Source: Prostheceraeus crozeri (lineage: Eukaryota > Platyhelminthes > Polycladida > Euryleptidae). From it: DNA of 64,000 bases. Numbering within the stretch: the stretch's first letter is position 1; each line of letters begins with the position of its first letter. The translations under genes were made by a program, and so were the position numbers. The notes beneath the pieces were generated by a model. That model was given only the letters and a program-made list of their open reading frames with translations. It was not told the origin of the DNA and searched no databases. Shown here piece by piece: positions 18,869 to 29,629 of the stretch. The stretch lies in assembly GCA_907163375.1 (NCBI GenBank), contig CAJQUW010001043.1, forward strand, positions 1,596,501 through 1,660,500, written 5' to 3'.

Positions 18869-19356
18869 TAAACCAAGGAAAAGCTACACAAATGATGCTT
18901 TCCACTGCATCTGGCTCACTCTTAGCTTTCACATGAGCTATGGCACGACTCTCCACAATCACTCCCACCCAAGTTGGAAGTCCGACAGGAGGGGGGTCAG
19001 CACTTTTTCTTCCGATTGAGCTTAAAATCACCTTACCGATGTAAAATTGCACGTAGAATCCGAATCTGCCCTCCCTTTGTCCATCCAGACACTCCTTCAG
19101 GCCGAAATATGGCCTTTCTCATCCCAAAACGTCCAACACCTGCACTTTTTAAGTCACTTTCACAACCAACCAACACTTGGACAACCTTTCCACTCCATCA
19201 TGGACGGAACAGTTTCCTCCAGTCGGTCCGATCATCCCCAGCACATCCTTGGCAGACTTCCTGCCAGAGGGGGGGGGCTGAGTCAGCATGATGACTCAGC
19301 AGCAATGACTCATCGCTGCACCGCACTGTCCTTCCTTTTGCCATGGGATTACTACT
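18869..19356 (-). repeat. Right terminal inverted repeat
   Basis: About 488 bp, complement of 3032-3484 with about five substitutions. It carries an extra AGT at its tip and an extra block of about 30 bp (about 19271-19312) holding three AP-1 sites (TGAGTCA 19279-19285; TGACTCA 19292-19298 and 19306-19312). Confidence 0.9.
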
Positions 19357-19362
19357 TTTAGG
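19357..19362. repeat. Right target-site duplication (TTTAGG)
   Basis: Exact copy of 3026-3031, directly outside the right end. Confidence 0.85.
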
Positions 19363-19429
19363 ACCTCCCGAGTCACATGGTGGTGAGTATATTTTCTCAT
19401 ACCTAATATGCGATTACAGAGAAGATCAT

Positions 19430-19980
19430 AAAGTTTCCTTTAAGTGTCGTTTCTTTGTCTAGGTAAGGTATGAAGACTGCACTGAAGAATGGGTTGGATA
19501 GCCATTTTATACACAATGCTTTGAGCATGTGGATGTAAACCACCTTTATACATACCATGTTTTCCTACGGTACAGTATGCCTGCCTTGCCTTTAAGACAA
19601 TATGATTATCATGATGCTCCGAATCACCCTTCATATTATGAGTGACTCCAAGAATTGATCATGAAACGTCTTTAGGTCTGATGCATATTAGCTCGTTCGA
19701 TTTAGTTCCATTGAATTTGAATTTCCAAGTTTTTGCATATTCATTAGGTAGTCGTAACTGCTCTTGAAGGCTATAAGATGTTCCACTCATTATGGTGAAG
19801 TCATCTGCATAACATAAAGGAGTAAGTGGGATATCATGAAATCGCAATGACTGACCGGATGATTGAATTGCTTGTAAAATGTCTTCAGCAAACATCGAAT
19901 ACAACCATATTTTGGCATATTTTGGATAGTACAAATCTGAACGTCCTCCTAGTTTTTGCTTTTGATGCACTATTGTATAT
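19430..19980 (-). mobile_element. LINE reverse transcriptase fragment
   Basis: The leftward reading contains the catalytic RT box 'TPLCYADDFTIMSG' (YADD) with the following 'LQEQLRLPNEYAKTWKFKFN', then, after a frame change, 'KARQAYCTVGKHGMYKGGLH' and 'VYKMAIQPILQ', the thumb region of non-LTR reverse transcriptases. Only the C-terminal RT half remains. It lies directly beyond the right end of the Polinton-like element; no matching LINE was found at the left end. Confidence 0.8.
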
Positions 19981-21281
19981 TGACCTATTGTGCAGCAATA
20001 AACTTAGAATTTTCCATAATAGACATGCATTTTTCATTAAATGGGAGATACATATTTATTAAAATTAGATAAGGTTCTATCACACATGTTACTAACATAT
20101 ACTCGCATATTCAAACTCAAGTAAATGACGAGCTATTCTAGAAATTTAAGCGCGCCATACAAATGATGATAGTCAGGCCAGTAGTATGACCGGTACACAG
20201 TCAAATATTCTTCTTACTCTGATGATCATAAGTGCAATTTTAACACGCATTTTGTCAGAATGAGTGTTATTATCAATTTGAAATATTCTGAAAATTTGTC
20301 CGTTCATGTGCTAAAAATTAAGTTGAAAACATACAGAGTCTTAGAAGCAAAACAGCAAATAAAAAGTGGGTTGTTTCAACTTCGATGAGCATACTTCAAA
20401 CGAAGTATATTGCCTCTACATGCATTCATGTGCGATTACTCCTTATGAGCAGTTTTTAGCGCAACGGTCATGTGAAAGATCCGTCCTGTAAGTACGAGTA
20501 ACAGCAAGAATTTAAAAATCATGTTACTGTGAAGCAGGGATAGACAGAATTTATAAGGAAATTGAGGAATGAGTTAATTACAGAGTTCAAGAGGCTCAAA
20601 GAATTCATACTATCGCTAATCAATTTCTACAGAGACTCACACCACGCAGAAAACTTGCAAGAGATACGACATTCTAGAAGTCAAACGTAATTAGTGAGGA
20701 AATGAAGTAATTTGCTATTTGAACAACAAAGTCTTTTTGATAACTAAGGAATTCATATCACGCCTAATTTGAGTTTTGATAAAACAAGTAGTGCAGGAAA
20801 ATTTCCATGATGAAGATATAAGTCCAGGCAGAATAAAGTCTTGCAGACTTATCAAATATAAATGAACAAATATTTCTACTTTCTTATAATTGCATTGTAT
20901 TATAATTGGCCTTCCAAAAATAGAACGGAGGTAAGGAGCAGGGTTAAACTACATGAAAATAAAGTATAAGTATGACGGGCCTAATTGAAAAGGTCAAAAT
21001 AAAATCAATAATTTATGTAAACAACCTATACAAAATGATATTTAAATACTACATGTGAGCTGTATACAAAAATTAACTATCAGACAGTCTAATTGATAAG
21101 GTCAACATAACATTGCAGAAATATTTAAAGAATCTTGTATTTGAAAATTTTATATTAGACAGAAAAAATACTTAGGCTTCTTTCAGACAACGGTGACATT
21201 AAAAACGAATTGAATCACTTGTGCCTTTAAGTTGATGTGAAAGTATTCCATACTATCCTCGAAAAAGGAGAACTTATAGAC
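19981..21281. other. No gene recognised
   Basis: AT-rich, many short stops on both strands; a few near-repeated phrases ('TTGATAAGGTCAA' near 20985 and 21091) but no family recognised. Confidence 0.4.
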
Positions 21282-22029
21282 CAGGGGTTCTCAAACGGCG
21301 AGTCGCGAGCCCGTCAGGCTTGGTTCACGTGGTCATTAATGGGTCACGGGGGTCGCAGTCTCATAACGCGCAACGTGAAGAAGTTAGACCCCAGTCAACT
21401 CGAGAAATTTTACGCTCGCCTATCAGCGCATGTACAGGATCGGTTAATTGAATATATAACACATTAGAGATGTCTAGGCAATGACGCAAAACACATCATG
21501 GCTTTCCGTTCCCCCTACTTGTGGCTAAACGTGGCAAAGTTTTGGTTGTCTGTGTCGTCCGAACACGTAGAACTTCAAGAATGCGCCTCTGGGTGTTGAT
21601 TCGGATCGACACAACATATTTATGTAAGGCTGCATTCCCAAAATGCTGAAGAACAAATTCCGTAGCCGATTGACACACAATCACCTCGAACACAATTTGA
21701 TTGTGGCACTTATAGCTATAAGCCTCGCTACCAGAAACTAACGAGGAGGTGATCCTGAATTGATTCTTATTCGCCACGGTTATAGCTTCTGAGTGTAAAA
21801 CTCGCTAGTTATTCGCTTGTTATTATTCACTGTTCGACATGGCTGAATGTTGTAATTGAGACTGTGTTTTGCGGTTTGCTATTCAGAAATTATTGTATTG
21901 AATAGTATCCGTATTTAAATTTCTAGCGACCTATCAAATGAATGATAATTGTTGATGTTTTATCCACGTGGGTTGCCGCCGACACAGATTAAAAAATGGG
22001 TCACGGCAATAAGGGCTTGAGAACCGCTG
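21282..22029. mobile_element. hAT non-autonomous element, 748 bp
   Basis: Exact 8-bp duplication TTATAGAC at 21274-21281 and 22030-22037. Ends are CAGGGGTTCTCAAAC and, reversed, CAGCGGTTCTCAAGC, the 'CAG-GGTTCTCAAAC' type ends seen in many animal hAT families. Internal frames (for example 21496-21777, leftward, 93 codons) are not recognised as transposase. Confidence 0.85.
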
Positions 22030-22465
22030 TTATAGACAGTGCCATAACGAACAAGCGGCAACAGTTGAAAAGGTGACAAAATCAACGTTCACGAATTTGA
22101 ATATTTCAGTCACACTTGCATAGTTTACGCAAATCAATAGCTAGTAGAACAAACATTTCTACTTTCCTGTAAGTGCATTACATTGTATTAATTGAAGATG
22201 ACAATGGCTTGTAACCAATACTGGTCAATCAGGTATACTGAGCAATGATGTGCCATAATAGCATAAAAGTAGGCAGCAAGAAAAATCACACAAAAATAAT
22301 ATAAAGTAATAACATTCACTATACGTGATAAAGTAACGGGACTCTACATGTACTAATTAAAGCGTAGAGTGCGCCTCAAAGAAAAAAGAGACATACTAAA
22401 TGCATCAATGTTATCGAGTGAGTTCAGTAGCTTGCTAACTCTTGGAATGAAGTCACTTTTCCTAG

Positions 22466-23880
22466 CAGGGTGAGTTAAAAGTCCCCGGCAGTTAAAAATC
22501 ATACATGTATTTCAATGAAAAATTAAAAATACATGTATTCCAAACCCGGTGACACGACTCACATCTCAAACAGATCTCCATTGTTGTTCTTGCATTGCTC
22601 GCAACATTTGGTGAAATCTCGGAAAGCTTGACGGAACATTGAGATAGGAATAGAGTTCAGCTCACTATCGATTCGATTTCGAAGTTGGTCCAAGGAATCA
22701 AACATCACTCCCGCAGGCTTGTACACTTCCTGACGTAGGAATGACCATAGCCAAAAATCGCACACAGTTAGGTCTGGTGACCTTGCTGGCCATTCGATTG
22801 GCCCACGTCGCCCAATCCACCGGTTCGTTAATTGTTCATCCAAGATCTGTCGGGCATTCAGAGAATAATGAGGAGATGCCTCGTCTTGTTGGAATAGCAT
22901 CTGCGGTCTTCTTTTTAAAAGAGGGACTACCTTTTCCTGTAGGATGGTACAGTATCTCTCCCCATTCATTGTCTGAGTACTGATGTCGTAGGCCACCACA
23001 CCCGCAAAACTCACACATGCTCACACGGTGAGAGTAGCAGTCCTTCCAGGGTTGAAGAGTCGCGTTTTCGGATTTTCTGCCGCCCAAAAGTGCACTTTGT
23101 GTTTATTCACTGTCCCATTCAATGCAAAGACACACTCATCGGAGAAAGTTATCTTGCGTAGAAACGCAGGGTCACTGTTGATCTTATTCAGCATTATTTC
23201 ACAAAATTGCTTTCTCCTATCACTATCTCCATCCATCAGAAACTGTGAGTACATTGGCTTGTAGGGATGCATTCCACTGGCTTTCAAAATGCGGCAAACG
23301 GTCGACTGTGAAATGTCAAGCTCGTCAGATATTCGGCGAGTTGATGTTGTAGGATTTTTATGCACCTCACACAGAACGGCAACTGTGGTGTCATCTCCTG
23401 ATGCTGACACAGGTCTTCCACTGCGAGGGCGATCGTTTTTAAGGTTTCCTGTTTCCAACAGTTTCTTCTTCCAATCTTGTAACGTTGATCGTGGTGGTGC
23501 AGGTTTGTGGAATTGTTCGTTGAACTTGCATATGCTAAATTCGATAGACTCGTTCTCGAACGATATGATCCATGCGGTGATCGTAACTTTTCCTTCATCG
23601 TGTATTCGGTCATGATTGAACTTGTCGTTGTTTACAAAATAGCGAATGCTAAAGACACTGCTAAAGAATGTCAATTTCTATCTTTTATCATAGCTTATTT
23701 CAAATTAAGCCAATGAAATCTAAGCATAGATATCAAACAATAGCCGAACCGATTAGTATGCTTGTAATATTAAAAGACAATCGTCGCTTTTAATGAGAAG
23801 CATTGGTATGCGGTAGATATATGATTTCATTTCGATATAATAATTAATTTTCAACTGCCGGGGACTTTTGACTCACCCTG
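22466..23880 (-). mobile_element. Tc1/mariner-superfamily DD41D transposon, nearly complete
   Basis: 1415 bp with inverted ends of about 32 bp starting CAGGGTGAGT and continuing AAAAGTCCCCGGCAGTT. The right flank begins TA; the left flank reads TAG, so the TA duplication is slightly altered. It contains one leftward transposase (22559-23674). The small number of defects and intact ends indicate a young copy. Confidence 0.88.
22559..23674 (-). pseudogene. DD41D transposase with one internal stop
   Basis: Single frame of about 370 codons broken by one TGA at 23021-23023. N-terminal helix-turn-helix region ('RSTLQDWKKKLLETG', 'STRRISDELDISQSTVCRIL') is followed by the catalytic domain: first Asp in 'ITFSDECVF', second in 'MLFQQDEASPHY', third in 'DLTVCDFWLW'. 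Second and third acids are 41 residues apart, hence DD41D, a lineage distinct from Tc1 (DD34E) and mariner (DD34D). 'EWPARSPDL' precedes the third acid. All three catalytic Asp are kept. It cuts and pastes the element at TA sites. Confidence 0.88.
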
Positions 23881-24059
23881 TATTTGATAACAAATGTAAA
23901 GTTGTCTTGTAAGGCGAACTGGCACATGGAAAGGAATTGAAGATATAGACAGTTCACATGACATTGTAAAAAAAATTCACAATGTCATGTATTGTGCGCA
24001 TTCTTTCCAAAATAGTCAGGTTGAAAAAATCACACAAGTTAACATAATTGTCAGATTTG

Positions 24060-24530
24060 TAAATCAACTTTGTTTTAAAGCATAGATGCTTTACAAAAGA
24101 TTTCAGATTTTTGCAGTCGTTCAATCTTGTTGATTAAATACTTTAAAGACATACTTGATTCGCGATCCTTTGACTCACGCCAGTTTGGATTTATTCCTAT
24201 GTCATTTGATGAATGCACTGCAAAAACGCTGCTCTGCATGACCTTGGTGTCAAGACCTCGAACATTTGCAAGGTTGTCGCGGTTGATTTCTGAAAAGCAT
24301 TCGATTCTCCAAGTCATTTATCGGTTCTGAATGCACTTGTAAAGGAATTTTATTACCAGCCTCATGCTGCATCGATGATGCAATTCTTCCTAAGCAGCCG
24401 TTTTCAGGAAGTTTCCGTTACCAATCTCTCGACCCCGTGGGAGTTTGTTTCTAACAATATCCCGCAGGTTCTGCATTGGGGCGTCTGTTGCTTTTTTGCA
24501 TATGAATGATCCTACCTAGTTGAAAAATTC
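24060..24530 (+). mobile_element. LINE reverse transcriptase fragment, finger/palm part
   Basis: Across shifting forward frames: 'DSRQFGFIPMS' (fingers), 'FxKAFDSPSHLSVLNAL' (palm motif A, F-D at 24292-24300), 'FLSSRFQEVSVTN' and a 'VSNNIPQVLHWG' relic of the 'GVPQGSVLGP' box (about 24455-24480). The order fits a CR1/Jockey-group RT. Several frame changes; an old fragment. Confidence 0.72.
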
Positions 24531-25636
24531 TGCAATAATTGTTTACACTTTAATTCCTACACTTTTTACTTGATCAGTCCAGTTCAAATCATTGTCTATA
24601 TACACACCAAACAAATTCAAAATATGCAAATGATTGATCGAAAGTAAAACATCAAAAATCACCGGGTGCGAGATACAATCATGGCATTTGACTACCTGTT
24701 ATTCAAAAGTAACAAATTACTTAGACAGCAAGCTTATGTTCCGTCGCATTATCTCATTTAAGTCTAATGTGTTCGGTATCGTGGTCACATAATGGTACGA
24801 ATGTGCTAATGTCATCTGTGTGTTTTACAAAAGTCACAAACTATTAGATCTTTGAGAATGACTCAAAAATAAACAGAAAAAGCAGAACCCAGTCTAGAAC
24901 TTGCTCTTTTGTGCTTATTTGTGAGTGACTTTCAAGTAAATTTATGCTTGCAAATACAGATCCAATGTCGCTGGTATAAACTTGCCACGATCAGAGTAGA
25001 AAACATGCCGGACTTTTCTACTCTGGGCCTGCTTCGGATCGGCGGAGTTCTTCATCTTTCGGCCCGAGTTCGGTCCTGAATGTTCAATTCAAAGACTTCG
25101 CCTATTTTCTTTAGTCAGGAATCATTTGAATAAAGTTGTAAAATGCATGCATGAACCACCAGCTATCAGAGCTAACTATCAAAGAAGTTTTCTTGTTCGG
25201 TATGGAGGCCGGAGGGATTATGACTATTCATGAACCTATATACAAAGACCTTCCAAGCTCAATTTTCGACAGATGCACATGTAGCAAGTGCATGCATTAG
25301 CGTTTCAGCAACAAGTGCGAAACATGAAAAATCGCAAGCCTCAAGCTGAGCCGAAACAGATGTAGGTAGCACAAGCAGCTGGAACAGTTTGTTGTCCACT
25401 TTCTTTCCCCCACGCTGCCCTTGTTTCTCTTTCCTGTTAGAATTTTTTCTAATCAGAAAGTAGCCAGTGGTGTGCGCGCGTGTCATGAGACACAGAGACA
25501 GCACTTTGTATGACTTTTAGAAAGTCAGGGCTCAGCGACGAGGTCAGAATCGCCATTTAGAAGGTGATGTGATAGTCCATATCCTTCCATTTCCGACCAA
25601 TCGCAGATGTGGAAACAAAATAAAATAAGCTGAACC
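24531..25636. other. No gene recognised
   Basis: Scattered short ORFs without recognised motifs. Confidence 0.35.
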
Positions 25637-26372
25637 AGAGCTGGAAGCCGGCCGCGCCGGCCAAACCGTGACCTGGCCGGTCCGGCTCTGGCCTGGAATC
25701 GGCCCCGGCCTTGCTGGTGAAAACCGGCCGCAGCCCCAACCCTTATCGCAGCTTCCAGGCTGGCTAGGCCGGTTTTGTTCTTAATGGAAGGCTCAATACT
25801 ATAAAGCCCTGGAAAACTGTATAAAATTAGTTGAAATATGAATGAAAATAAAAAGACACTATATCGAAGAAATTCAATTGTAGGGCCACACCTACTAGAA
25901 AAACAGTGCTATACATGTATATGCATAATAATTATAATATCAAATAGATTGTTTGATCATCTGCATTGAAAGGAAAGTACCTTATTTCCTACTCAAACTT
26001 CTTGTCTCAAGCTATCATTATTCTTAGCTTCGTTTTATCCTTTTTCTAAATGCTAGCGATGGCGACTACAGAATTTGACTGTTGACTACTCACTGAGTGT
26101 GACAGCAGCGCACTGATTATGCAGTATTGTTTTCCTTCGGGCATCAAACTAACAAGCATTGGTCCGCACTCCAAAATTTGTTGTACTTTAGACTCACCCA
26201 ATGCTGTACTTCAAGAGCAAATGTAAATCAAGTAATCGAATCATAAGAGCCGGTCTAAGGCGGCCCTGGCCAGTGGCCGACACCTTTGATGCAAACCGGA
26301 CACAGCCCCGGCCTACTTGAATTGAGACCGGCACCGTCCAGGTTCGAAAATCTCAGCCGGCTTCCAGCTCTT
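25637..26372. mobile_element. GC-rich inverted-repeat element (MITE-like)
   Basis: Ends carry AGAGCTGGAAGCCGGC and its complement. About 25650-25780 and 26250-26370 are rich in GCCGGC/CCGG motifs against an AT-rich background, while the centre is AT rich like the surroundings, as if something had inserted or the middle were captured. No clear target duplication and no ORF. Possibly a MITE; superfamily unknown. Confidence 0.5.
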
Positions 26373-29112
26373 CCAGCATTTCAGTTACCCAAGCTGGACA
26401 ACTCACCTGGATGAAATAGTAATGTTCTGGAAATCTAGCGTCTAACTCTATAATACCATCTGTCTATCGAAGAGAAGCAAAGAAAAGATAAAGCAATTGC
26501 AAGAAAAGTGAATTTTAACGTTTTACGTTACAGTACATTTTCGTAAGTTACGAATTCATATCGAAATATGCTTAAAAGCGCAATCGTCACGAAATCGAAG
26601 GTTCAGATGAAATGAAGGATGAAGGATAGTAGTTCAAGCCATAGCCTATTATTGAAAGAGTTATAAAAAGCTCTGAACAAACTGACTTGAATTTAAACCA
26701 TCTGCTTGCATTGTCGGTTAAGATTGCGAAATCTTATCTTCTTTATGTGAGCAGATATTGTGCGTCAAGTAAGCCAATCCATGAAGCAAAGCTTTCAAGT
26801 GTTTGGCGAAGATAACGGAATTTGAACTTAAGCCTATCAAAAAGTGTAGTTATAGACATCCGTGTAAGCACGCTTGCCCATAAATCATGTTTGCGTAATT
26901 TTCTAGCCAAAAATATGACGTGCCCCCGCAAAGAGCATTTCTAAATACTTCTATTCTCTCCACATATTCCAATGTTTCCAAATTCATCAAATTTCTTCAA
27001 AATTAGTCTAAAACTAGTCACATTAGTTTTAGAATATGCTCGATCTGTCACCGAGTGATAGTATGCCTAAAACACCACTGAGAGGTCTCACTTGAACCCT
27101 GGGATGAAGGATTGGCACCACCGAGTAAATATAAGTAGGTAGAGTGTCGATTCAAAAAAGTGTCTGCATACACTGAAAATTTTTGTATGAAAAGATTCAG
27201 TTTAATGCGGAGATAACGTTCATGTGATCCCAAAAATTATTTGAACATTTTTTAAAAAGCTGATTTTTTGCAAATTTGCATACTACCGACATGAAGTAAT
27301 TTTATAAGTAGTATGAAACAAGTTGGATATCAAAGGGAATGAATATTTGCTAAAAAGCAATTTGATTAAGCTTAAATTAGTCAGATGATCAAGGAAAGTT
27401 CATGAGCTTCATTATAATGCAAGCCCTGAAAATATTCAAGGATAAGTTGAGCATTTTATTGAGAGCTTATTGTTAGATGACATGTTTTTAATTCAATTTT
27501 TAGCAGCATGATTTTATCATTCACAAAGCGTCATTTCTTGAATCTGAATAGTAATGTGGACCCATTAACATCTTTTAAGGTTAATTGTGATCAGCTTTCT
27601 TGATTTTTGATGTCTTGCTCTTTCAGTGTCAATTTGTGATGTGATCACTCTTAAGAAAATATAAGTCCTATTATAATATAGCTGAGCTTTTAGTAATGGT
27701 AACCCATTTAATGGCTGATTCAACGAACTACATTACCTCTACAAGTTGTCATGACATAGTGGATTTGTGAAATGCTATTCTTTATTCTGTATTGCTATCA
27801 TGATCAGTCAGATCCGTGTGCATTTCTCCCAAGTGTAAAAAATAGCATGTCTGACAGGTGGTACTGGGTCTCGACCTGGTATCGACTCATATTCATTTAA
27901 TGAAATCACAACTGTATACACATTTACTCTAAATGCTGAGTTGCTACTCTATGATTGGTACCTTGGATACTCAGTTAGAAGATCTACAGGCATAAGTTAT
28001 ATAGCATGCAGCTATGATCATGAACATCGTAGGATTGTTGTCTGCAGTGAACGGCAAAGCAAGTGCTGCAAATTGTCAACAAACCAGAGGAATTTCGCAC
28101 ACTCAATGCTTTTGCGACGGTCGTGAGACTGCACTTAAGAGCAAGAGAAGATCGCTGACGATGCAACACTCGCGGTTGCCAACAACAAAATGTGTGAGGG
28201 GGAGAATAGAAGTGCCCATCTCGTTATTATCAATAACATATCCCGGTCCACCAATTCAGCATTTTGAAAATCGTCTTTTTCAAGGTTTTCCTCGTTCTAT
28301 GCAGAATGCATCGGTCTTTAAATCCAATGATGGATTTACACCTTCAAAATTTATGATTCTTTGTGGATGCCAAGAAAATTCGTTTCCTAATTGGACACAT
28401 GATTGCAAACAGAAAATTTAACCCTCTTAACAGCTTCGAAAACATCAAGTTTACGTAGCCACTAAGGAAAATTAAACTTGGAATCAGCGGCCCGGATCGT
28501 GCTTACCATTTCGCACAGACAGAGGCCACGACTGATGAGAATGTCCCGTAGTTTCATATGCTGAAATTTGATCAATTAAACAGCTAGGATGCAAAAAAGG
28601 ATTCTATTTCAAGCAAGAGATATTCAGAACGACTATTAATAATTCAAAGCAGGATCCAATGTCAATAAGGAAACGACAAATATTCAATTGCAATTCAATA
28701 TCTTAGTTACAACAAATTAAGACAATAGCACCAATCTATTGATATGAAAGAGATGAGATCGACAATTCCATTGAAATGTCGAAACTTTTTGAAATTTTTC
28801 AAGGACAGCTTTGGCATGTGGGAATCAACTATGACTGTTGCATCAAGGTACATCGTTGTCGATAGTAGGAAAAGGATCTATTCAGATTTCGGTTGACGAG
28901 TAAATGTTTCTGTTGACTATTTATGCAATACAAGAATTTTGATTTGTTGAGACACAATTCTATGTTCAACTTTTTAAACATTTTCCATATGAACTTTGTG
29001 AAGCGAACTCTTAAATGTTTTTATAATGTCTTTCTATTAAATCGTTAAAAGAATATTGAAAGTCGAGCATCTAAATCGATCAAAACGCAGTCTTAAGCAT
29101 GATTCTATACTG
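26373..29112. other. No gene firmly recognised
   Basis: A possible small leftward exon at about 28511-28564 reads 'MKLRDILISRGLCLCEM' between 'AAATTTCAG' and 'GTAAGC', but matches nothing I know. The rest shows no motif. Confidence 0.25.
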
Positions 29113-29175
29113 GCTCTATGGCCCTGTGGTAGTTTGTTCGCTTTGCGTCAAACTTTGGTTGAGACCCACAGAGAT
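29113..29175 (+). repeat. Possible tRNA-derived SINE head
   Basis: 'GGCCCTGTGGTAGTTTG' resembles a polymerase III A box and 'GGTTGAGACCC' a B box, about 35 bases apart. No clover-leaf closes well, so this is at best a decayed tRNA-like or SINE fragment. Confidence 0.25.
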
Positions 29176-29197
29176 AGATTCGTTTGCGTGCCGGTAG

Positions 29198-29381
29198 GGC
29201 CTCCGTCACACTGAAAGGAAAACAAGCACCTGTGTCTCGAGCATGTCCGCAAGCTATTAATCGCTCTGCTTTACTCTGCTCACTGTGTGGCAGTCTACAA
29301 CTGCTGTACTGGTGACTTAATATTTGCTACGAAACGCTTTGCTCGTAATCGGTTGGAAAAGCTCGCAGTATGGCTGAGGCC
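29198..29381. mobile_element. PIF/Harbinger-type MITE, copy 1 (GGCCTC.GCCACACTG family)
   Basis: Ends GGCCTCCGTCACACTG and the complement of TATGGCTGAGGCC; copy 2 is at 59427-59624. The flanks are homologous to 59262-59290, where no insertion is present, so the site is an occupied/empty pair across the two loci. Confidence 0.65.
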
Positions 29382-29629
29382 TTAGTCTACAGCGGACATA
29401 ATCCCATCCCAGCCATTGTATGCAATGGTAGCAAGCGATTGAGACTGACATAGATATTCATCTCTCTTTGGCCTGTGTGATTGGTCAAACACGCGCATTG
29501 CAGAAGCAGCTCTTATCATAGAACCCAACCCACGAGCTTCAACGGTCAGATTACAGACAAACATGTGAAGTGAAAAGTATTTATCTTTGACTCAATTTTC
29601 CTCCGTGATAGATTCGTCAGATGGAACTA

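Larger units (their letters stand above)
3032..19356. mobile_element. Polinton/Maverick-like virus-like element (fossil)
   Basis: 16.3 kb between 6-bp duplications, with inverted ends of about 450-490 bp starting AGT, and a family B DNA polymerase: the Polinton pattern. Rightward genes fill 5.4-12.9 kb and leftward genes 14.1-18.8 kb, converging on a repeat-rich gap at 12.9-14.1 kb; one ORF (7036-7479) is leftward within the first half. The polymerase is broken at about five or six places, so this copy is dead as a unit, but the two ends differ at only about five single bases plus one block of about 30 bp, implying a fairly recent insertion or recent exchange between ends. Capsid, packaging ATPase, protease and integrase genes were not recognised by eye; assignment rests on ends, target duplication and polymerase. 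Confidence 0.82.

Noticed and set aside
26743-26931. Leftward ORF with 'FRYLRQTLESFASWI' considered as a receptor exon
   Set aside because: No splice sites around it and does not align with any class C receptor region.
27941-28421. Forward ORFs of 61 and 135 codons
   Set aside because: No domain, no splice context, composition like random AT-rich DNA.
28511-28564. Possible 54-bp leftward exon between CAG and GTAAGC
   Set aside because: Splice-site look is good but the peptide matches no expected receptor segment; left as a candidate only.
29113-29175. tRNA gene
   Set aside because: A and B box-like strings but no clover-leaf; kept only as a weak SINE-like feature.
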